Notes under the pieces: model-generated | What the model was told of the DNA's origin: nothing | Databases searched by the model: none | What the model saw: the letters and a program-made list of their open reading frames with translations, nothing else | Translations under genes and position numbers: made by a program | Shown: positions 8,764 through 18,320 of the stretch, piece after piece | How the letters are laid out: each line of letters opens with the position of its first letter | Position numbering within the stretch: position 1 is the first letter of the stretch | Source: Qipengyuania profundimaris | GTDB lineage: Bacteria > Pseudomonadota > Alphaproteobacteria > Sphingomonadales > Sphingomonadaceae | Direction: 5' to 3' | Length of the DNA: 64,000 bases | Assembly (NCBI RefSeq): GCF_030717945.1 | Contig: NZ_JAVAIM010000001.1 | Coordinates: 2,293,131-2,357,130 of the forward strand

Positions 8764-10013
8764 CAAATATCCTTTGCCAACCGCACACCGGTGAACTGCC
8801 AACGCTGGTGCGGGTAGAAGAAATTGCGATAGGACGCGCGCGAATGGCCGCGCGCCGTGGCGCAGCTCGCGCCCTTGAGGACGAACTGCCCGCTCATGAA
8901 CTTGCCATTGTACTCGCCCACCGCACCCTCGGCGGGCTGGAACCGCGGATAGGGGAGATAGGCCGAGCGGGTGAACTGCCAGCAGTCGCCGAACAGGCTG
9001 TCTCCGCCGACTGGCAGCGGGGGCGCGGCCTCGTCCAGCTGGTTGCCACCTGCCGGATCGTGCGCCACAGCTTCGCCCTCTTGGCCGCGCGCGATAGCCT
9101 CCCATTCGAACTCGGTCGGCAAGCGGTGGCCCGCCCAGCTGGCGAAAGCGTCGGCTTCGAAATAGGAGAGATGCGTGACCGGTGCATGCGCGTCACGCGC
9201 TTGCCATCCGCTATGAGTGAAGTGCTGGTCCTCATGCCAGTAGAGTGGGGCGCGAATGTTGTTGTCATTCACCCACGCCCAGCCGTCCGACAACCACAGC
9301 GAGGCGGTCTCGTAACCACCATCGGCGATGAACTCGGCCCATTCGCGATTGGTCACCAGCCGCGACGAGAGCGCGAAGGGTTCCAGCAGCACGCGGTGCG
9401 CAGGGCCTTCGTTGTCGAACGCGAAGCCTGCTTCCTGATGCCCGATCCGCGCGATCCCTCCAGGGTGCGAATGCCAGTCGTCCGCTTGTACTTGCGCCTG
9501 TGGTGTTTTTTTGTCCCACATCGCCGGCCCAAGCGGGTTCTGGAACAGCGCGTGTTTGATGTCGGTCAGCAGCAATTCCTGATGCTGCTGTTCGTGCGAG
9601 AAGCCGAGCTCGATCAGCGGTGCGAGCTCCTCGCGCTCGAACAGCGGCTCCATCGCCGCATCGACATGAGCGCGCCAGTCGAGGATGTCCGCCACGGTCG
9701 GGCGCGACAGCATGCCGCGGGAAAAACGCGCGATCCGCTCACCCTCGGCCTCGTAATAGGAGTTGAAGACGAAGGGCCAGCGCTCGTCATAAAGCTTGTA
9801 GCCATCAAGGTGGTCGCGCAGCAGGAAGGTTTCCCAGAACCACGTGACATGGGCGAGATGCCATTTCGCAGGCGAGGCATCTTCCATTGACTGCAAGGTG
9901 GCATCCGCTTCGGACAGCGGTGCGGCAAGCGCTTCGGTGAGCGCGCGCACGACGGCGAAGCGTGTGGCGAGCGGCGCATCGGTGCGGACCGGTACTGGAT
10001 TCGGGCGTGACAT
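8763..10013 (-). CDS. egtB: Ergothioneine biosynthesis iron enzyme EgtB (hercynine oxygenase)
   Basis: Non-heme iron sulfoxide synthase joining a thiol (gamma-glutamylcysteine or cysteine) to hercynine. The 416 residues comprise an N-terminal DinB_2 domain with the iron-ligand histidines in HLAHVTWFWE and HEQQHQE, then a C-terminal FGE-sulfatase domain ending in GASCATARGHSRASYRNFF. The start ATG at 10013 fits the family N-terminus. First gene of the egtB-egtD-oxidoreductase operon. The 112 bp upstream gap carries a 9-bp direct repeat that may be an operator. No egtC is adjacent, consistent with a route using cysteine or an unlinked gene. Confidence 0.95.
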   Translation of the reverse strand: MSRPNPVPVRTDAPLATRFAVVRALTEALAAPLSEADATLQSMEDASPAKWHLAHVTWFWETFLLRDHLDGYKLYDERWPFVFNSYYEAEGERIARFSRGMLSRPTVADILDWRAHVDAAMEPLFEREELAPLIELGFSHEQQHQELLLTDIKHALFQNPLGPAMWDKKTPQAQVQADDWHSHPGGIARIGHQEAGFAFDNEGPAHRVLLEPFALSSRLVTNREWAEFIADGGYETASLWLSDGWAWVNDNNIRAPLYWHEDQHFTHSGWQARDAHAPVTHLSYFEADAFASWAGHRLPTEFEWEAIARGQEGEAVAHDPAGGNQLDEAAPPLPVGGDSLFGDCWQFTRSAYLPYPRFQPAEGAVGEYNGKFMSGQFVLKGASCATARGHSRASYRNFFYPHQRWQFTGVRLAKDI

Positions 10014-10078
10014 TGGTGCGCCCCCTGATTGCGACGGACGTCAGAATGCGACGACCATCGCCATACATGGCGCAATCC

Positions 10079-10108
10079 GTTGGCAGTTTAAAGACTTAGG
10101 TTGGCAGT
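10079..10108. repeat. Direct repeat GTTGGCAGT in the egtB promoter region
   Basis: GTTGGCAGT occurs at 10079-10087 and again at 10100-10108, a 21 bp start-to-start spacing of about two helical turns. The repeats lie in the 112 bp between egtB and the diguanylate cyclase gene. The spacing is typical of a site bound by a regulator dimer or by two monomers. No regulator can be named. Confidence 0.4.
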
Positions 10109-10125
10109 GCCGCGCTGATCCGACG

Positions 10126-11232
10126 TCATGCCGCCAATCTGACCTGATTCCGGCCTCCGCGCTTCGCCGCGTAGAGCGCTTCGTCCGCGCGGGCGAACAG
10201 GGTCAGGCTGGTATCGCCCGGCCCGAGGGCCGCGTGCCCGACACTTACGGTGACGGAAGGCGCGTCCGCCATTCGCGTGCCGTGATCGATCGCCAGCCGC
10301 AGCCTTTCGGCCGCAGCGGACGCGGCGCGCCCGTCAGCGCCCGGCAGGATCATCAGGAACTCCTCGCCCCCGACGCGCGCCGCGAATTGTCCGTCGCGCT
10401 TCTGCCGCCGGATGATTCCGCCCATTTCCGCCAGCACGAGATCGCCCTGCGCATGGCCATGGGTATCGTTGACAGCCTTGAAGTGATCGACATCAAAAAC
10501 GAGCAGCGCGAGCGGCTCGCCGCTCTGTCGCGCGCGCATGATCTCGCGGTCCAGCGATTGCATCGCGCTGCGACGATTGGCGAGACCCGTCAAAGCATCG
10601 GTATTGGCCTGCTGCCTCGCCTCTTCGGCCTCTCGCACGGCCGCTGCGCGCGCTTCCTCGATACGGGCGACCTGCGAATAGTCCTCGGTCACGTCGCGCA
10701 CGACCATCAGCACCTGCTCGCACGCCCCCTCGGGCGAGAACATGTTGCGCGCACGAGCGCGGAGCAACCGGGTGCCGAGCTGCGGATTCTCGATCTCGAA
10801 TTCCACGGTGTAGGTCTCGCGGTCCTTTGCATGGCGGGCGAGCGTAACCCGCATTTGCTTCAAGCCTTGGGGCATGAGCGCCTCCAAACATGCCTCATCG
10901 GGCGCGGTCATCGGCGGCAGTCCGGCAATCCGACAAAACTCGCGCGACCAGCGATGACGCCCGCTGGCTGGATCGAAACTCAACCGTCCGATCCCGGCGA
11001 GCTCGTCCGCCAGACTGGCGTTGAGCGACTGCAGGGGGCGCGGCGGGCTGATCGCCGGGGCGGGTTTGCGCTTGGCGTGCCGCTGGATCAACGCGCCAAG
11101 CACTACGTGCGCTGTAAGCATCAACCACAGCGGGGCACCGACATGACCCGCAGCCACGAGCATAAACAGGGTTGTGCAAACCAGCAGCCATGCTGTCGCC
11201 AGCAATGCAGTATCGACCCGGCTCGTCGGCAT
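10126..11232 (-). CDS. Diguanylate cyclase with PAS-like sensor, membrane-anchored
   Basis: Predicted to make cyclic di-GMP. The 368-residue protein has two hydrophobic helices in residues 8-50, a PAS-like region around 75-185, a linker coiled coil at 187-210, and a GGDEF domain with an intact GGEEF active site at 288-292. The inhibitory RxxD I-site is absent (RDGQ in its place), so product feedback may be lost. The ATG at 11232 has AAGGAG 11 nt upstream. The frame extends 20 residues further but without support. A terminator-like hairpin separates it from aroG upstream. Confidence 0.9.
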   Translation of the reverse strand: MPTSRVDTALLATAWLLVCTTLFMLVAAGHVGAPLWLMLTAHVVLGALIQRHAKRKPAPAISPPRPLQSLNASLADELAGIGRLSFDPASGRHRWSREFCRIAGLPPMTAPDEACLEALMPQGLKQMRVTLARHAKDRETYTVEFEIENPQLGTRLLRARARNMFSPEGACEQVLMVVRDVTEDYSQVARIEEARAAAVREAEEARQQANTDALTGLANRRSAMQSLDREIMRARQSGEPLALLVFDVDHFKAVNDTHGHAQGDLVLAEMGGIIRRQKRDGQFAARVGGEEFLMILPGADGRAASAAAERLRLAIDHGTRMADAPSVTVSVGHAALGPGDTSLTLFARADEALYAAKRGGRNQVRLAA

Positions 11233-11290
11233 CGGCGCACGATCTCCTTTCGCAGCGCCGGGAGTAGGCGAGCGTCGGGAAATGCGCCGC

Positions 11291-11325
11291 AAACCGCAGC
11301 TAGGGGATAATGCCTAGTGCTGCGG
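11291..11325 (-). terminator. Hairpin terminator downstream of the DAHP synthase gene
   Basis: Reading the minus strand, CCGCAG and CTAGG (two-base bulge between them) pair with CCTAG and CTGCGG across an 8-nt loop, followed by TTT. It begins 1 nt after the aroG stop. The U-tract is short, so termination may be partial. Confidence 0.5.
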
Positions 11326-11326
11326 C

Positions 11327-12700
11327 TCAGGCGGCGTCGGCGCGGCGCACCGCGTGCTCGTCGTTGAGCATCTCGGCGATCAGGAAGGCCAGCTCCAGCG
11401 ATTGCGCCGCATTGAGGCGCGGGTCGCAATGCGTGTGATAGCGATCCTTGAGCGCCTCGTCGGTGATGGCTACCGCGCCGCCGACGCATTCGGTCACATC
11501 CTGCCCGGTCATTTCGACATGGATACCGCCCGGATGCGTACCTTCGTCGCGGTGGACGGCGAAGAAGCCTTTTACCTCGGTCAGGATGCGGTCGAAGGGC
11601 CGCGTCTTGTAGCCGCTTTCCGATTTCACGACATTTCCGTGCATCGGATCGCAGCTCCACACCACCGGATGGCCTTCCGCCTTCACCGCGCGGACGAGGC
11701 GCGGCAGGCCGTCTTCGACCTTGTCGTGGCCGAAGCGGCTGATCAGCGTGATGCGGCCCGGCTCGCGTGCCGGATTCAGCATGTCGAGCAGGTGCAGAAG
11801 ATCGTCCGTCTCAAGGCTCGGCCCGCATTTCATGCCCAGCGGATTGCCGATGCCGCGGGCGAATTCGATATGCGCGCTATCGCGGAAGCGCGTGCGGTCG
11901 CCGATCCAGACCATATGCGCGCTGGTATCGTACCAGTCGCCGGTCAGGCTGTCGCGGCGGGTCAGCGCCTGCTCATAGGGCAGGAGCAGCGCCTCGTGGC
12001 TGGTGTAGAAGCTGGTGCCGCGCAATTGCGGCAGTGTTTCGGGCGTGATCCCGCAGGCTTCCATGAAATCGAGCGCCTCGCCGATGCGATCGGCGACGTC
12101 CTTAAACTTGTCCGCCCAAGGGCTGCGGCCCATGAATTCGAGCGTCCACTGGTGAACCTGACGCAGGTTGGCATAACCACCACCGGCAAAGGCGCGCAGC
12201 AGGTTGAGCGTGGCAGCAGCCTGCGAATAGGCGCGCACCATGCGCTGCGGATCGTTGGTCCGGCTGGCTTCGTCGAAGTCGATGCCGTTGATGTTGTCGC
12301 CAAAATAGCTCGGCAGGGTAATGCCGTCCTGCGTTTCGGTGTTCGAACTGCGCGGTTTGGCGAACTGGCCTGCCATGCGCCCGACCTTCACCACCGGCTT
12401 CTTGCTGGCGAAGGTCATGACAACCGCCATCTGCAGCAGCACGCGGAAGGTGTCGCGGATATTGTTGGGGTGGAACTCGGCGAAGCTCTCGGCGCAGTCG
12501 CCGCCCTGCAACAGGAACGCCTTGCCCTCGGCCACCTCGGCGAGATCCGCCTTGAGCGCCCGCGCCTCGCCCGCGAAGACGAGCGGGGGATGCGTTTCGA
12601 GCGCAGTGGTCGCAGCATCAAGCGCCGCGGCGTCGAGATATTCGGGCAGATGCCGTGCCTCGAAGCTCTTCCAGCTATCCGGTGCCCAGTTCGTCGCCAT
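11327..12700 (-). CDS. aroG: 3-deoxy-7-phosphoheptulonate synthase, class II (plant-like DAHP synthase)
   Basis: First step of the shikimate pathway: condenses phosphoenolpyruvate and erythrose-4-phosphate. It is 457 residues, the normal class II length. Class II hallmarks include the N-terminal [49 protein letters not shown] and the C-terminal [23 protein letters not shown] at 12700. The gene is transcribed on its own, with 131 bp free upstream and a hairpin downstream. The symbol varies between annotations (aroG, aroF, aroH). Confidence 0.95.
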   Translation of the reverse strand: MATNWAPDSWKSFEARHLPEYLDAAALDAATTALETHPPLVFAGEARALKADLAEVAEGKAFLLQGGDCAESFAEFHPNNIRDTFRVLLQMAVVMTFASKKPVVKVGRMAGQFAKPRSSNTETQDGITLPSYFGDNINGIDFDEASRTNDPQRMVRAYSQAAATLNLLRAFAGGGYANLRQVHQWTLEFMGRSPWADKFKDVADRIGEALDFMEACGITPETLPQLRGTSFYTSHEALLLPYEQALTRRDSLTGDWYDTSAHMVWIGDRTRFRDSAHIEFARGIGNPLGMKCGPSLETDDLLHLLDMLNPAREPGRITLISRFGHDKVEDGLPRLVRAVKAEGHPVVWSCDPMHGNVVKSESGYKTRPFDRILTEVKGFFAVHRDEGTHPGGIHVEMTGQDVTECVGGAVAITDEALKDRYHTHCDPRLNAAQSLELAFLIAEMLNDEHAVRRADAA

Positions 12701-12831
12701 TGAAAATTCCAGTTGCGGCGCGGAATTGCGCCAGTCCTATCAGCTTATCGCAGACGAACGGGCCTCATGCCGCAAGCAGCTTTTGCTTGGCCAGCCCAAA
12801 AACCCGATTGCTGTGACCGGAGAGCGACCGC

Positions 12832-15771
12832 CTAGCGGCCAGCCTCGGCGGGCGCGGTCGTAACGCGCGTCGCCAATTCCTGTCCCTCGGGGATCACCGC
12901 CATGCGCCAACCGCGCGTGTCGCCGAAATACTTCTGCGCCAGCGCCTGCATCCGCTCCGGCGTGGTCTGCGTGAGGTCGTTCAGCAGCGAGCGCAACAGG
13001 CCGATGCGGGCCGGGTCCTGCGTCGATCCCTCAAGCTGGAACAGCCAGAACAGGTTTCCGGTCGACACGCGGTTCACATATTGCAGCAGCGGCTCGGTGA
13101 CGCGCTGGAGTTCGTCCGCGCTCGGCGGCGTGGTCGCGAGATCCTGCCCGATTGCGTCCGCGGAGGCGAAGAAGGCCGGCACGTCCTCGGGCCGCAACTG
13201 GGCGAAGGCGGTTATACGCCCGCCGCTTGCGACATCGGTCGGCCACTGGCTGTTGATCACCGGCGCATAGCTCGCCCCGGCCCGTTCGCGCATCGCGTCC
13301 ATCAGGCGGTTGTTGAACACTTGCGTCAGGATTTCGAGCTGGCGCGATTCGGGCAGGCCGTCGACACCCGCGCCGCTCGGCCATGCGATGACGGCAGCGG
13401 CCTGGTTGGCATCGCCATTGTGATAGCGCACCACGGTCTCGCCCGGTTCGGGGAAGCCGAAGCTTTCGCTCGCGACATCGGCGGCGAGCTCACCGCGCTG
13501 GTCGAGCGCACCGAAAGTCCGCGTCAGCGCGGCGATCCCCTCGGCCTTGTCGAAGTCGCCGAATACCAGCACTTCGATCGGGCCGTTCTTGAGCAGCGGC
13601 TCCCACACTTCGCGGAAGCCTTCGGGCGTCGTTTCCGCGATTGCGGCAGGATCGGCCACTTCGAAACGGCCATCCTTGTCGCGCAGCAGATATTCGAGGT
13701 CGCGATTGATCACGCCCGCCGGATTGGCAGCATAGCTTTCATAGGCCAGCCGCGCCGCAGCCTTGGCGCGCTCGACCGGGTTCGGATCCCAGCGCGGCAT
13801 CGCGAACTTGGCCGCGAAGATATAGAGCTGGTCGGCCAAATCCTGCTTGCGGGTCTGCGCGAACAGAGTGAAGGCCCCGTCGGTGATGTCGAAATCGAAG
13901 CCCATGCGGCGTCCGGTGGAAATGCGGTCGAGTTCTTCCTGTCCCAGCTCGCCAACGCCCGACCCGACCAGCGCCATGCGGCCGAGCATTGCGTAAGCGG
14001 CCTCGTCCTCGGCAATCGCGCGCCAGCCGCCGCCAAAGCGCACCTTGACCGCAACACGGCCCGGTTCTGCATCATTGGCCCACAAAATGGCCTTCACACC
14101 ATTGGCGAAGTCCACCCGCTCGATATCGAGCACGCCGAGCGGACCCTGCTGGGCGATGGTGCCCGGCTCGCCGATAGGGGGCAGGTCCTCGAAGGATATA
14201 TCCTGCGCCGCGATCCGCGCATCCGATGCTACCTCGACCGGCGCAAGCATGGCGGTGCGGATTTCCGCATCGCTCGCCTCGCCAGTTTCCGGCGTCACAT
14301 AGGCCGCGCGAATGACCGGGCCGGCGAACAGCTTGCGGGTTTGTTCGAGCATCTGCTCCGGCGTGACCTTCTCGCGCATCGAGTTGAACACAGTCAGCAC
14401 CGTCTCCGGCGCGGCCACGGTCTCGCGGATATCGACGGCATTGACGATATCGTCTGCCAGTCGCGCACCCGCCATGACGCGGCGCTGCTCGACCGAGCTT
14501 GCGAAGATGGACTCGAATTCGGCCAGCTCGCGGTCGATCTCTTCCTGCGTCGGCGGATTGGCCAGCGCATCGGCGATCACGCCGCGCACGTCGGCCAGCG
14601 CCGCTTCCCAATCCTCGGAGAGCGGTGCGAAGGACACGAACGTCGCATCGGTGGAGCGGCTGACATCGTCCTGCGCGACCTGCGCGTAGAGATAGCTGCC
14701 GCCCGCACGCGCCCGCGCTTCGAGCCGCCGGTTGATCAGCGCCTGCGCCAGGCTGTCGCGCAGCAGCCCTTCATTATAGACGATCGTATCGTTCACCGGA
14801 CGCCACGGACGCATCACGGCATAGGTGAAGCTACGCTGCAGCCCGGGCGCGACAATGCCCGCCACTTCGCCCACCGGATTGGCGGGATCGGCGCCGGGAG
14901 GTGCGACGGGATCGCCGAAATCGGGAGCGGGAGTCGCCGCGCCCTCGCCCTGCCAGTCGCCGAACCATTTTTCGACTTCGGCGGCGAGCTGCATCGGATC
15001 GAGGTCGCCGACCGCGACGATCACCGTGTTCTCGGGGCGATACCAACGCTCGTAAAACGCACTGACCGAAGCGCCGGTCGCGCCGTTCAATGTGGCCTCG
15101 GTTCCGATCGGCAGGCGGTTGGCGAGCTTCTGACCGGCGAACAACGTCTCGCGGGTCCGCTCGGCAGCACGCTGCTGCGGACCGCCCCGCTCGCGCTTCT
15201 CGGCGAGCACGATAGGCACTTCGGCCTGCACATTGGCATCGCTCAGCACCGGCGCGCGAACCATGCCGGAGAGGATTTTCATGCTCTCGGCCAACTTCGC
15301 CTCGTCCACATTGGGCAAGTCGAGCTTGTAGACCGTATGCGTCGGGCTGGTTTCGGCATTGGTATCGCTACCGAAAGTCGCGCCGAGCCGCTGCCAGGTC
15401 GGGATCGCCATCGCCGGGCCGAGATATTCGCTCTCGCGGAACAGAAGATGCTCGAGCAAGTGGGCATAGCCCTGCTCGCTATCTTCCTCGTGCAGCGACC
15501 CGGCATCGATCCGCACGCGGATCGAGACCTGGTCGGGCGGGACACCATTCTTGCGCACGGCATAGCGCAGGCCATTGGGCAGCTCCCCGAAGGTCCATTC
15601 CTCGTCGCGCGGGACGTCGCTGCCCTCGTAAATCCACGGGGTCTCGCCCTCTTCCGTCAAATATTGCGGTGTCGGCGGGACCGGGTCCTGCGCAACCGCG
15701 AGCTGCGGTGCCAGCAGAGCAAAGGGGAGGACAAGCGCGAGACGCCGGACGGCGCGCGGAAGAATAGCCAT
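12832..15771 (-). CDS. M16 family zinc metallopeptidase, two-unit, exported
   Basis: Pitrilysin-type protease of 979 residues with an N-terminal signal peptide (LALVLPFALLAPQLAVAQ), so probably periplasmic or envelope-associated. The inverted zinc motif HLLEH lies near residue 103, in the N-terminal M16 unit. The second half repeats the M16 fold without HxxEH and would act as the structural partner. ATG at 15771. It stands alone between aroG and the divergent nfu gene. The substrate is unknown; in sphingomonads such proteins are annotated only as insulinase family. Confidence 0.92.
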   Translation of the reverse strand: MAILPRAVRRLALVLPFALLAPQLAVAQDPVPPTPQYLTEEGETPWIYEGSDVPRDEEWTFGELPNGLRYAVRKNGVPPDQVSIRVRIDAGSLHEEDSEQGYAHLLEHLLFRESEYLGPAMAIPTWQRLGATFGSDTNAETSPTHTVYKLDLPNVDEAKLAESMKILSGMVRAPVLSDANVQAEVPIVLAEKRERGGPQQRAAERTRETLFAGQKLANRLPIGTEATLNGATGASVSAFYERWYRPENTVIVAVGDLDPMQLAAEVEKWFGDWQGEGAATPAPDFGDPVAPPGADPANPVGEVAGIVAPGLQRSFTYAVMRPWRPVNDTIVYNEGLLRDSLAQALINRRLEARARAGGSYLYAQVAQDDVSRSTDATFVSFAPLSEDWEAALADVRGVIADALANPPTQEEIDRELAEFESIFASSVEQRRVMAGARLADDIVNAVDIRETVAAPETVLTVFNSMREKVTPEQMLEQTRKLFAGPVIRAAYVTPETGEASDAEIRTAMLAPVEVASDARIAAQDISFEDLPPIGEPGTIAQQGPLGVLDIERVDFANGVKAILWANDAEPGRVAVKVRFGGGWRAIAEDEAAYAMLGRMALVGSGVGELGQEELDRISTGRRMGFDFDITDGAFTLFAQTRKQDLADQLYIFAAKFAMPRWDPNPVERAKAAARLAYESYAANPAGVINRDLEYLLRDKDGRFEVADPAAIAETTPEGFREVWEPLLKNGPIEVLVFGDFDKAEGIAALTRTFGALDQRGELAADVASESFGFPEPGETVVRYHNGDANQAAAVIAWPSGAGVDGLPESRQLEILTQVFNNRLMDAMRERAGASYAPVINSQWPTDVASGGRITAFAQLRPEDVPAFFASADAIGQDLATTPPSADELQRVTEPLLQYVNRVSTGNLFWLFQLEGSTQDPARIGLLRSLLNDLTQTTPERMQALAQKYFGDTRGWRMAVIPEGQELATRVTTAPAEAGR

Positions 15772-15868
15772 GGCGTGGATATAGGGAGCCTTGGTGTGAA
15801 GGGACAGTGAACATCGGCAAAAAGCATTGTTGCTTGTGACCGGTTCCCGCCATCCCTAAATAGCTGTC

Positions 15869-16450
15869 ATGTTCATCGAAACCGAAACCACGCCCAATCC
15901 CTCCAGCCTCAAGTTCCTGCCCGGCAAGACCGTAATGGGATCAGGCACCCGCGAATTCTCTACGCCCGAAGCGGCGGAGGCAAGCCCGCTGGCCCAGGCG
16001 ATCTTCGATCTGGGCGATGTGACCAACGTGTTCTTCGGCGGCGACTTCATCACCGTGACCGCCGCACCCGGCGTCAGCTGGACCGACTTGAAGCCGCAGG
16101 TCGTCGCCATCCTGCTCGATCATTTTGTGTCCGAAGCGCCGCTATTCATGCCCGGAAGCGCTGGCGGCATCAGCGTACCGGCGGAAGACGAAAGCATGCT
16201 GGTCGAAGAGCGTGACGAGGATTCCGACATCATCGCCCAGATCAACGAACTGCTCGAAACCCGCGTGCGTCCGGCTGTCGCAGGCGATGGCGGCGATATC
16301 CAGTATCGCGGCTATCGCGACGGGATCGTGCATTTGCAGATGCAGGGCGCCTGCTCGGGCTGCCCCTCCTCCACCGCCACGCTGAAGCATGGCATCGAGG
16401 GCCTGCTGAAACATTATGTCCCGGAGGTCGTTGAAGTCCGCGCAGCCTGA
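15869..16450 (+). CDS. nfuA: NifU family iron-sulfur scaffold/carrier (Nfu)
   Basis: Delivers Fe-S clusters to target proteins in the cytoplasm. The 193 residues hold the Nfu N-terminal domain (TETTPNPSSLKFLPG) and the C-terminal NifU domain with the cluster-binding CSGC in GACSGCPSS. This two-domain form is standard in alphaproteobacteria. The ATG at 15869 has a poor Shine-Dalgarno, but the N-terminus fits the family exactly. The nitroreductase gene follows after 22 bp, so the two are probably one transcript. Confidence 0.93.
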   Translation: MFIETETTPNPSSLKFLPGKTVMGSGTREFSTPEAAEASPLAQAIFDLGDVTNVFFGGDFITVTAAPGVSWTDLKPQVVAILLDHFVSEAPLFMPGSAGGISVPAEDESMLVEERDEDSDIIAQINELLETRVRPAVAGDGGDIQYRGYRDGIVHLQMQGACSGCPSSTATLKHGIEGLLKHYVPEVVEVRAA

Positions 16451-16472
16451 ACGGCCCAGACAAGAGGACTTC

Positions 16473-17081
16473 ATGACCAAGCAATTCCACGACAATACGC
16501 TTTCCGCCGACGCGCTCGACCAGATTTTCCGCGAAGCGCGCAGCTACAATGGCTGGCTCGACAAGCCGGTGAGCGAAGACCAGATCCAGGCGATCTACGA
16601 ATTGCTGAAAATGGGCCCGACCTCGGCCAATATGCAGCCGGGCCGGTTCGTCTGGTGCGTGTCGCAGGAATCGCGCGACAAACTCGCCGAATGCGCTAGC
16701 GAGGGTAATCAGGAGAAAATCAAGACCGCACCGGTCGTCGTCGTCATCGGTTACGATATCGACTTTCACGAAGAACTGCCCTGGCTGTTCCCGCATACCG
16801 ACGCCAAGAGCTGGTTCGAAGGAGACGAAGACGGGCGGATAGAAGGGGCCAAGCGTAACTCGGCGCTGCAGGGCGCTTACCTTATCATTGCCGCGCGCGC
16901 GCAGGGACTCGATTGCGGGCCGATGTCGGGCGTCGACCTCGACAAGGTCACCGAGGCTTTCTTCGCCGACAATCCGCGGCACAAGGCGGACTGGGTCTGC
17001 GCCATCGGCTATGGCGACGAGACGACGATCTTCGGCCGCAGCCCGCGCCCCGATTTCGAGAAGTTCAACCGCATCGCCTGA
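16473..17081 (+). CDS. Nitroreductase family protein, RutE/HadB type (malonic semialdehyde reductase-like)
   Basis: FMN-dependent reductase of 202 residues. The N-terminal ALDQIFREARSYNGW and GPTSANMQPGRFVW, and the C-terminal IFGRSPRPDF, fit the RutE-like branch. RutE reduces malonic semialdehyde in pyrimidine degradation, but no rut genes are nearby, so the native substrate is uncertain. The ATG at 16473 has AGAGGA just upstream. An upstream in-frame extension overlaps nfu and is unsupported. Lies between nfu and tsaB. Confidence 0.85.
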   Translation: MTKQFHDNTLSADALDQIFREARSYNGWLDKPVSEDQIQAIYELLKMGPTSANMQPGRFVWCVSQESRDKLAECASEGNQEKIKTAPVVVVIGYDIDFHEELPWLFPHTDAKSWFEGDEDGRIEGAKRNSALQGAYLIIAARAQGLDCGPMSGVDLDKVTEAFFADNPRHKADWVCAIGYGDETTIFGRSPRPDFEKFNRIA

Positions 17082-17118
17082 CTTGAAGCGCAGCCGCGCC
17101 TGAGGCAGGGCGCTGGGG

Positions 17119-17733
17119 ATGCGTATTCTGGCGATAGAAACGGCGACCGAGGCCTGCTCGGTAGCGCTCTTCGACGGCAGCGTGTTGGTCGACGCGCGGC
17201 ACGAGGTGCTGGGCCGCGGTCATGCCGAACGGCTTGTGCCGATGATTGCCGAACTGCCCGGCAAGGGCCGCGCGGATCGCATCCTCGTGTCCCTCGGACC
17301 GGGCAGCTTCACCGGTGTGCGGATCGGACTTGCGGTGGCACGGGCACTGGGAATCGCCTGGGGTGCCGAAGTGCTCGGTTATCCGACGCTGGAGCTGGTG
17401 CGCGTGCGCAGCTGGCAACCCGATCCCCGCGCCGTCACGGTGTGCATGAACGGGGGCCATGGCGAATGGTTCATCCAGAATTTCGCCGCAGATGGGCATG
17501 CCGAAGACGAGGTCCGATCGCTCGCGCCTGACGCGGCAGCGGAGGCCACTCGCCACCGCATCCTGGTCGGCAATCGCGCCAAGGAACTGGCCGTGCTGCT
17601 GGACGAAGATGCTCTTGTACTGGAACTGACGCCCGATGCCCGCGCGGCATACCTGCTCCACGAGAGCCGCCTCACCACCGATCTCGCGCCCCTCTACGGT
17701 CGGGGGCCGGACGCGAAGCTTCCGAGCAAATGA
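17119..17733 (+). CDS. tsaB: tRNA N6-adenosine threonylcarbamoyl transferase complex subunit TsaB
   Basis: Non-catalytic partner of TsaD in making t6A37 of ANN-decoding tRNAs. It is 204 residues, with the ASKHA-fold start ILAIETATEACSVAL and the dimer-interface segment SLGPGSFTGVRIGLAVARALG. It lacks the metal-binding His residues of TsaD, as expected for TsaB. The stop overlaps the rimI start (ATGA at 17730-17733). The tsaB-rimI pair is conserved across bacteria. ATG at 17119. Confidence 0.95.
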   Translation: MRILAIETATEACSVALFDGSVLVDARHEVLGRGHAERLVPMIAELPGKGRADRILVSLGPGSFTGVRIGLAVARALGIAWGAEVLGYPTLELVRVRSWQPDPRAVTVCMNGGHGEWFIQNFAADGHAEDEVRSLAPDAAAEATRHRILVGNRAKELAVLLDEDALVLELTPDARAAYLLHESRLTTDLAPLYGRGPDAKLPSK

Positions 17734-18182
17734 ACGAGATCGACAAGTTGATGGCAGTCATGGATGCTGCTTTCGACCCGCATTGGCGCGAAGCGTGGAC
17801 GCGGACGCAGGTCGAGGGGTCGCTCGCCCTGCCCCATACTTACGCTTTGTTGTGCAACCCCCAAGGCGGTGCCGTCGGCGCAGATGATGAAGCCGCCGGT
17901 TTCGTTCTCGCCCGCCGCGCGCCAGGCGAGGAAGAATTGCTATTGGTCGCAGTCCACCCCGACCATCGCGGCAAAGGCCTCGGCCGCAATTTACTCGAGC
18001 AATTCTTCGAGAGCGCGCGCAATGGCGGCGCAGAGCAGGTATTCCTGGAAATGCGCGCCAATAACCCGGCCGAGCGACTTTACCGCGCAGTCGGATTCGA
18101 GCCGATCGGTCAGCGGCCCGCCTATTACCGCACTCTGGACGGCAAGGCACTCGATGCCATCACATTCGGCCGAAAGTTGTAA
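17730..18182 (+). CDS. rimI: Ribosomal-protein-alanine N-acetyltransferase (GNAT family)
   Basis: GNAT acetyltransferase, 150 residues, predicted to acetylate the N-terminal alanine of ribosomal protein S18 or similar targets. The acetyl-CoA loop VHPDHRGKGLGRNLLEQF and the following FLEMRANNPAERLYRAVGF are diagnostic. The ATG overlaps the tsaB stop, so the pair is translationally coupled. The region after the stop becomes A+T-rich and holds the mucR promoter. Confidence 0.93.
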   Translation: MNEIDKLMAVMDAAFDPHWREAWTRTQVEGSLALPHTYALLCNPQGGAVGADDEAAGFVLARRAPGEEELLLVAVHPDHRGKGLGRNLLEQFFESARNGGAEQVFLEMRANNPAERLYRAVGFEPIGQRPAYYRTLDGKALDAITFGRKL

Positions 18183-18238
18183 ATACGCGCCAATTCACTT
18201 GTATATTTGCGTCAAAATAATCCTGTGAACTGTGCGCT

Positions 18239-18267
18239 TTACCTTCTCTTGTCGATTTTATACAATG
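18239..18267 (+). promoter_or_regulatory. Candidate sigma-70 type promoter of mucR
   Basis: TTTACC (-35-like) and TACAAT (-10-like) are separated by 17 bp in an A+T-rich stretch that contrasts with the surrounding DNA. The mucR ATG is 53 bp downstream. MucR proteins are known to bind A+T-rich DNA and repress their own genes, so autoregulation here is plausible but inferred. Confidence 0.4.
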
Positions 18268-18320
18268 CTGCCAACCAAAGGGTAGCATCAATAAAGACAG
18301 GCTGAAGGGAGCCTTGCCGA

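Noticed and set aside
12773-12789. Hairpin CAAGCA/TGCTTG as terminator of the M16 gene
   Set aside because: Short stem, no T-run on the minus strand, and 43 bp beyond the stop.
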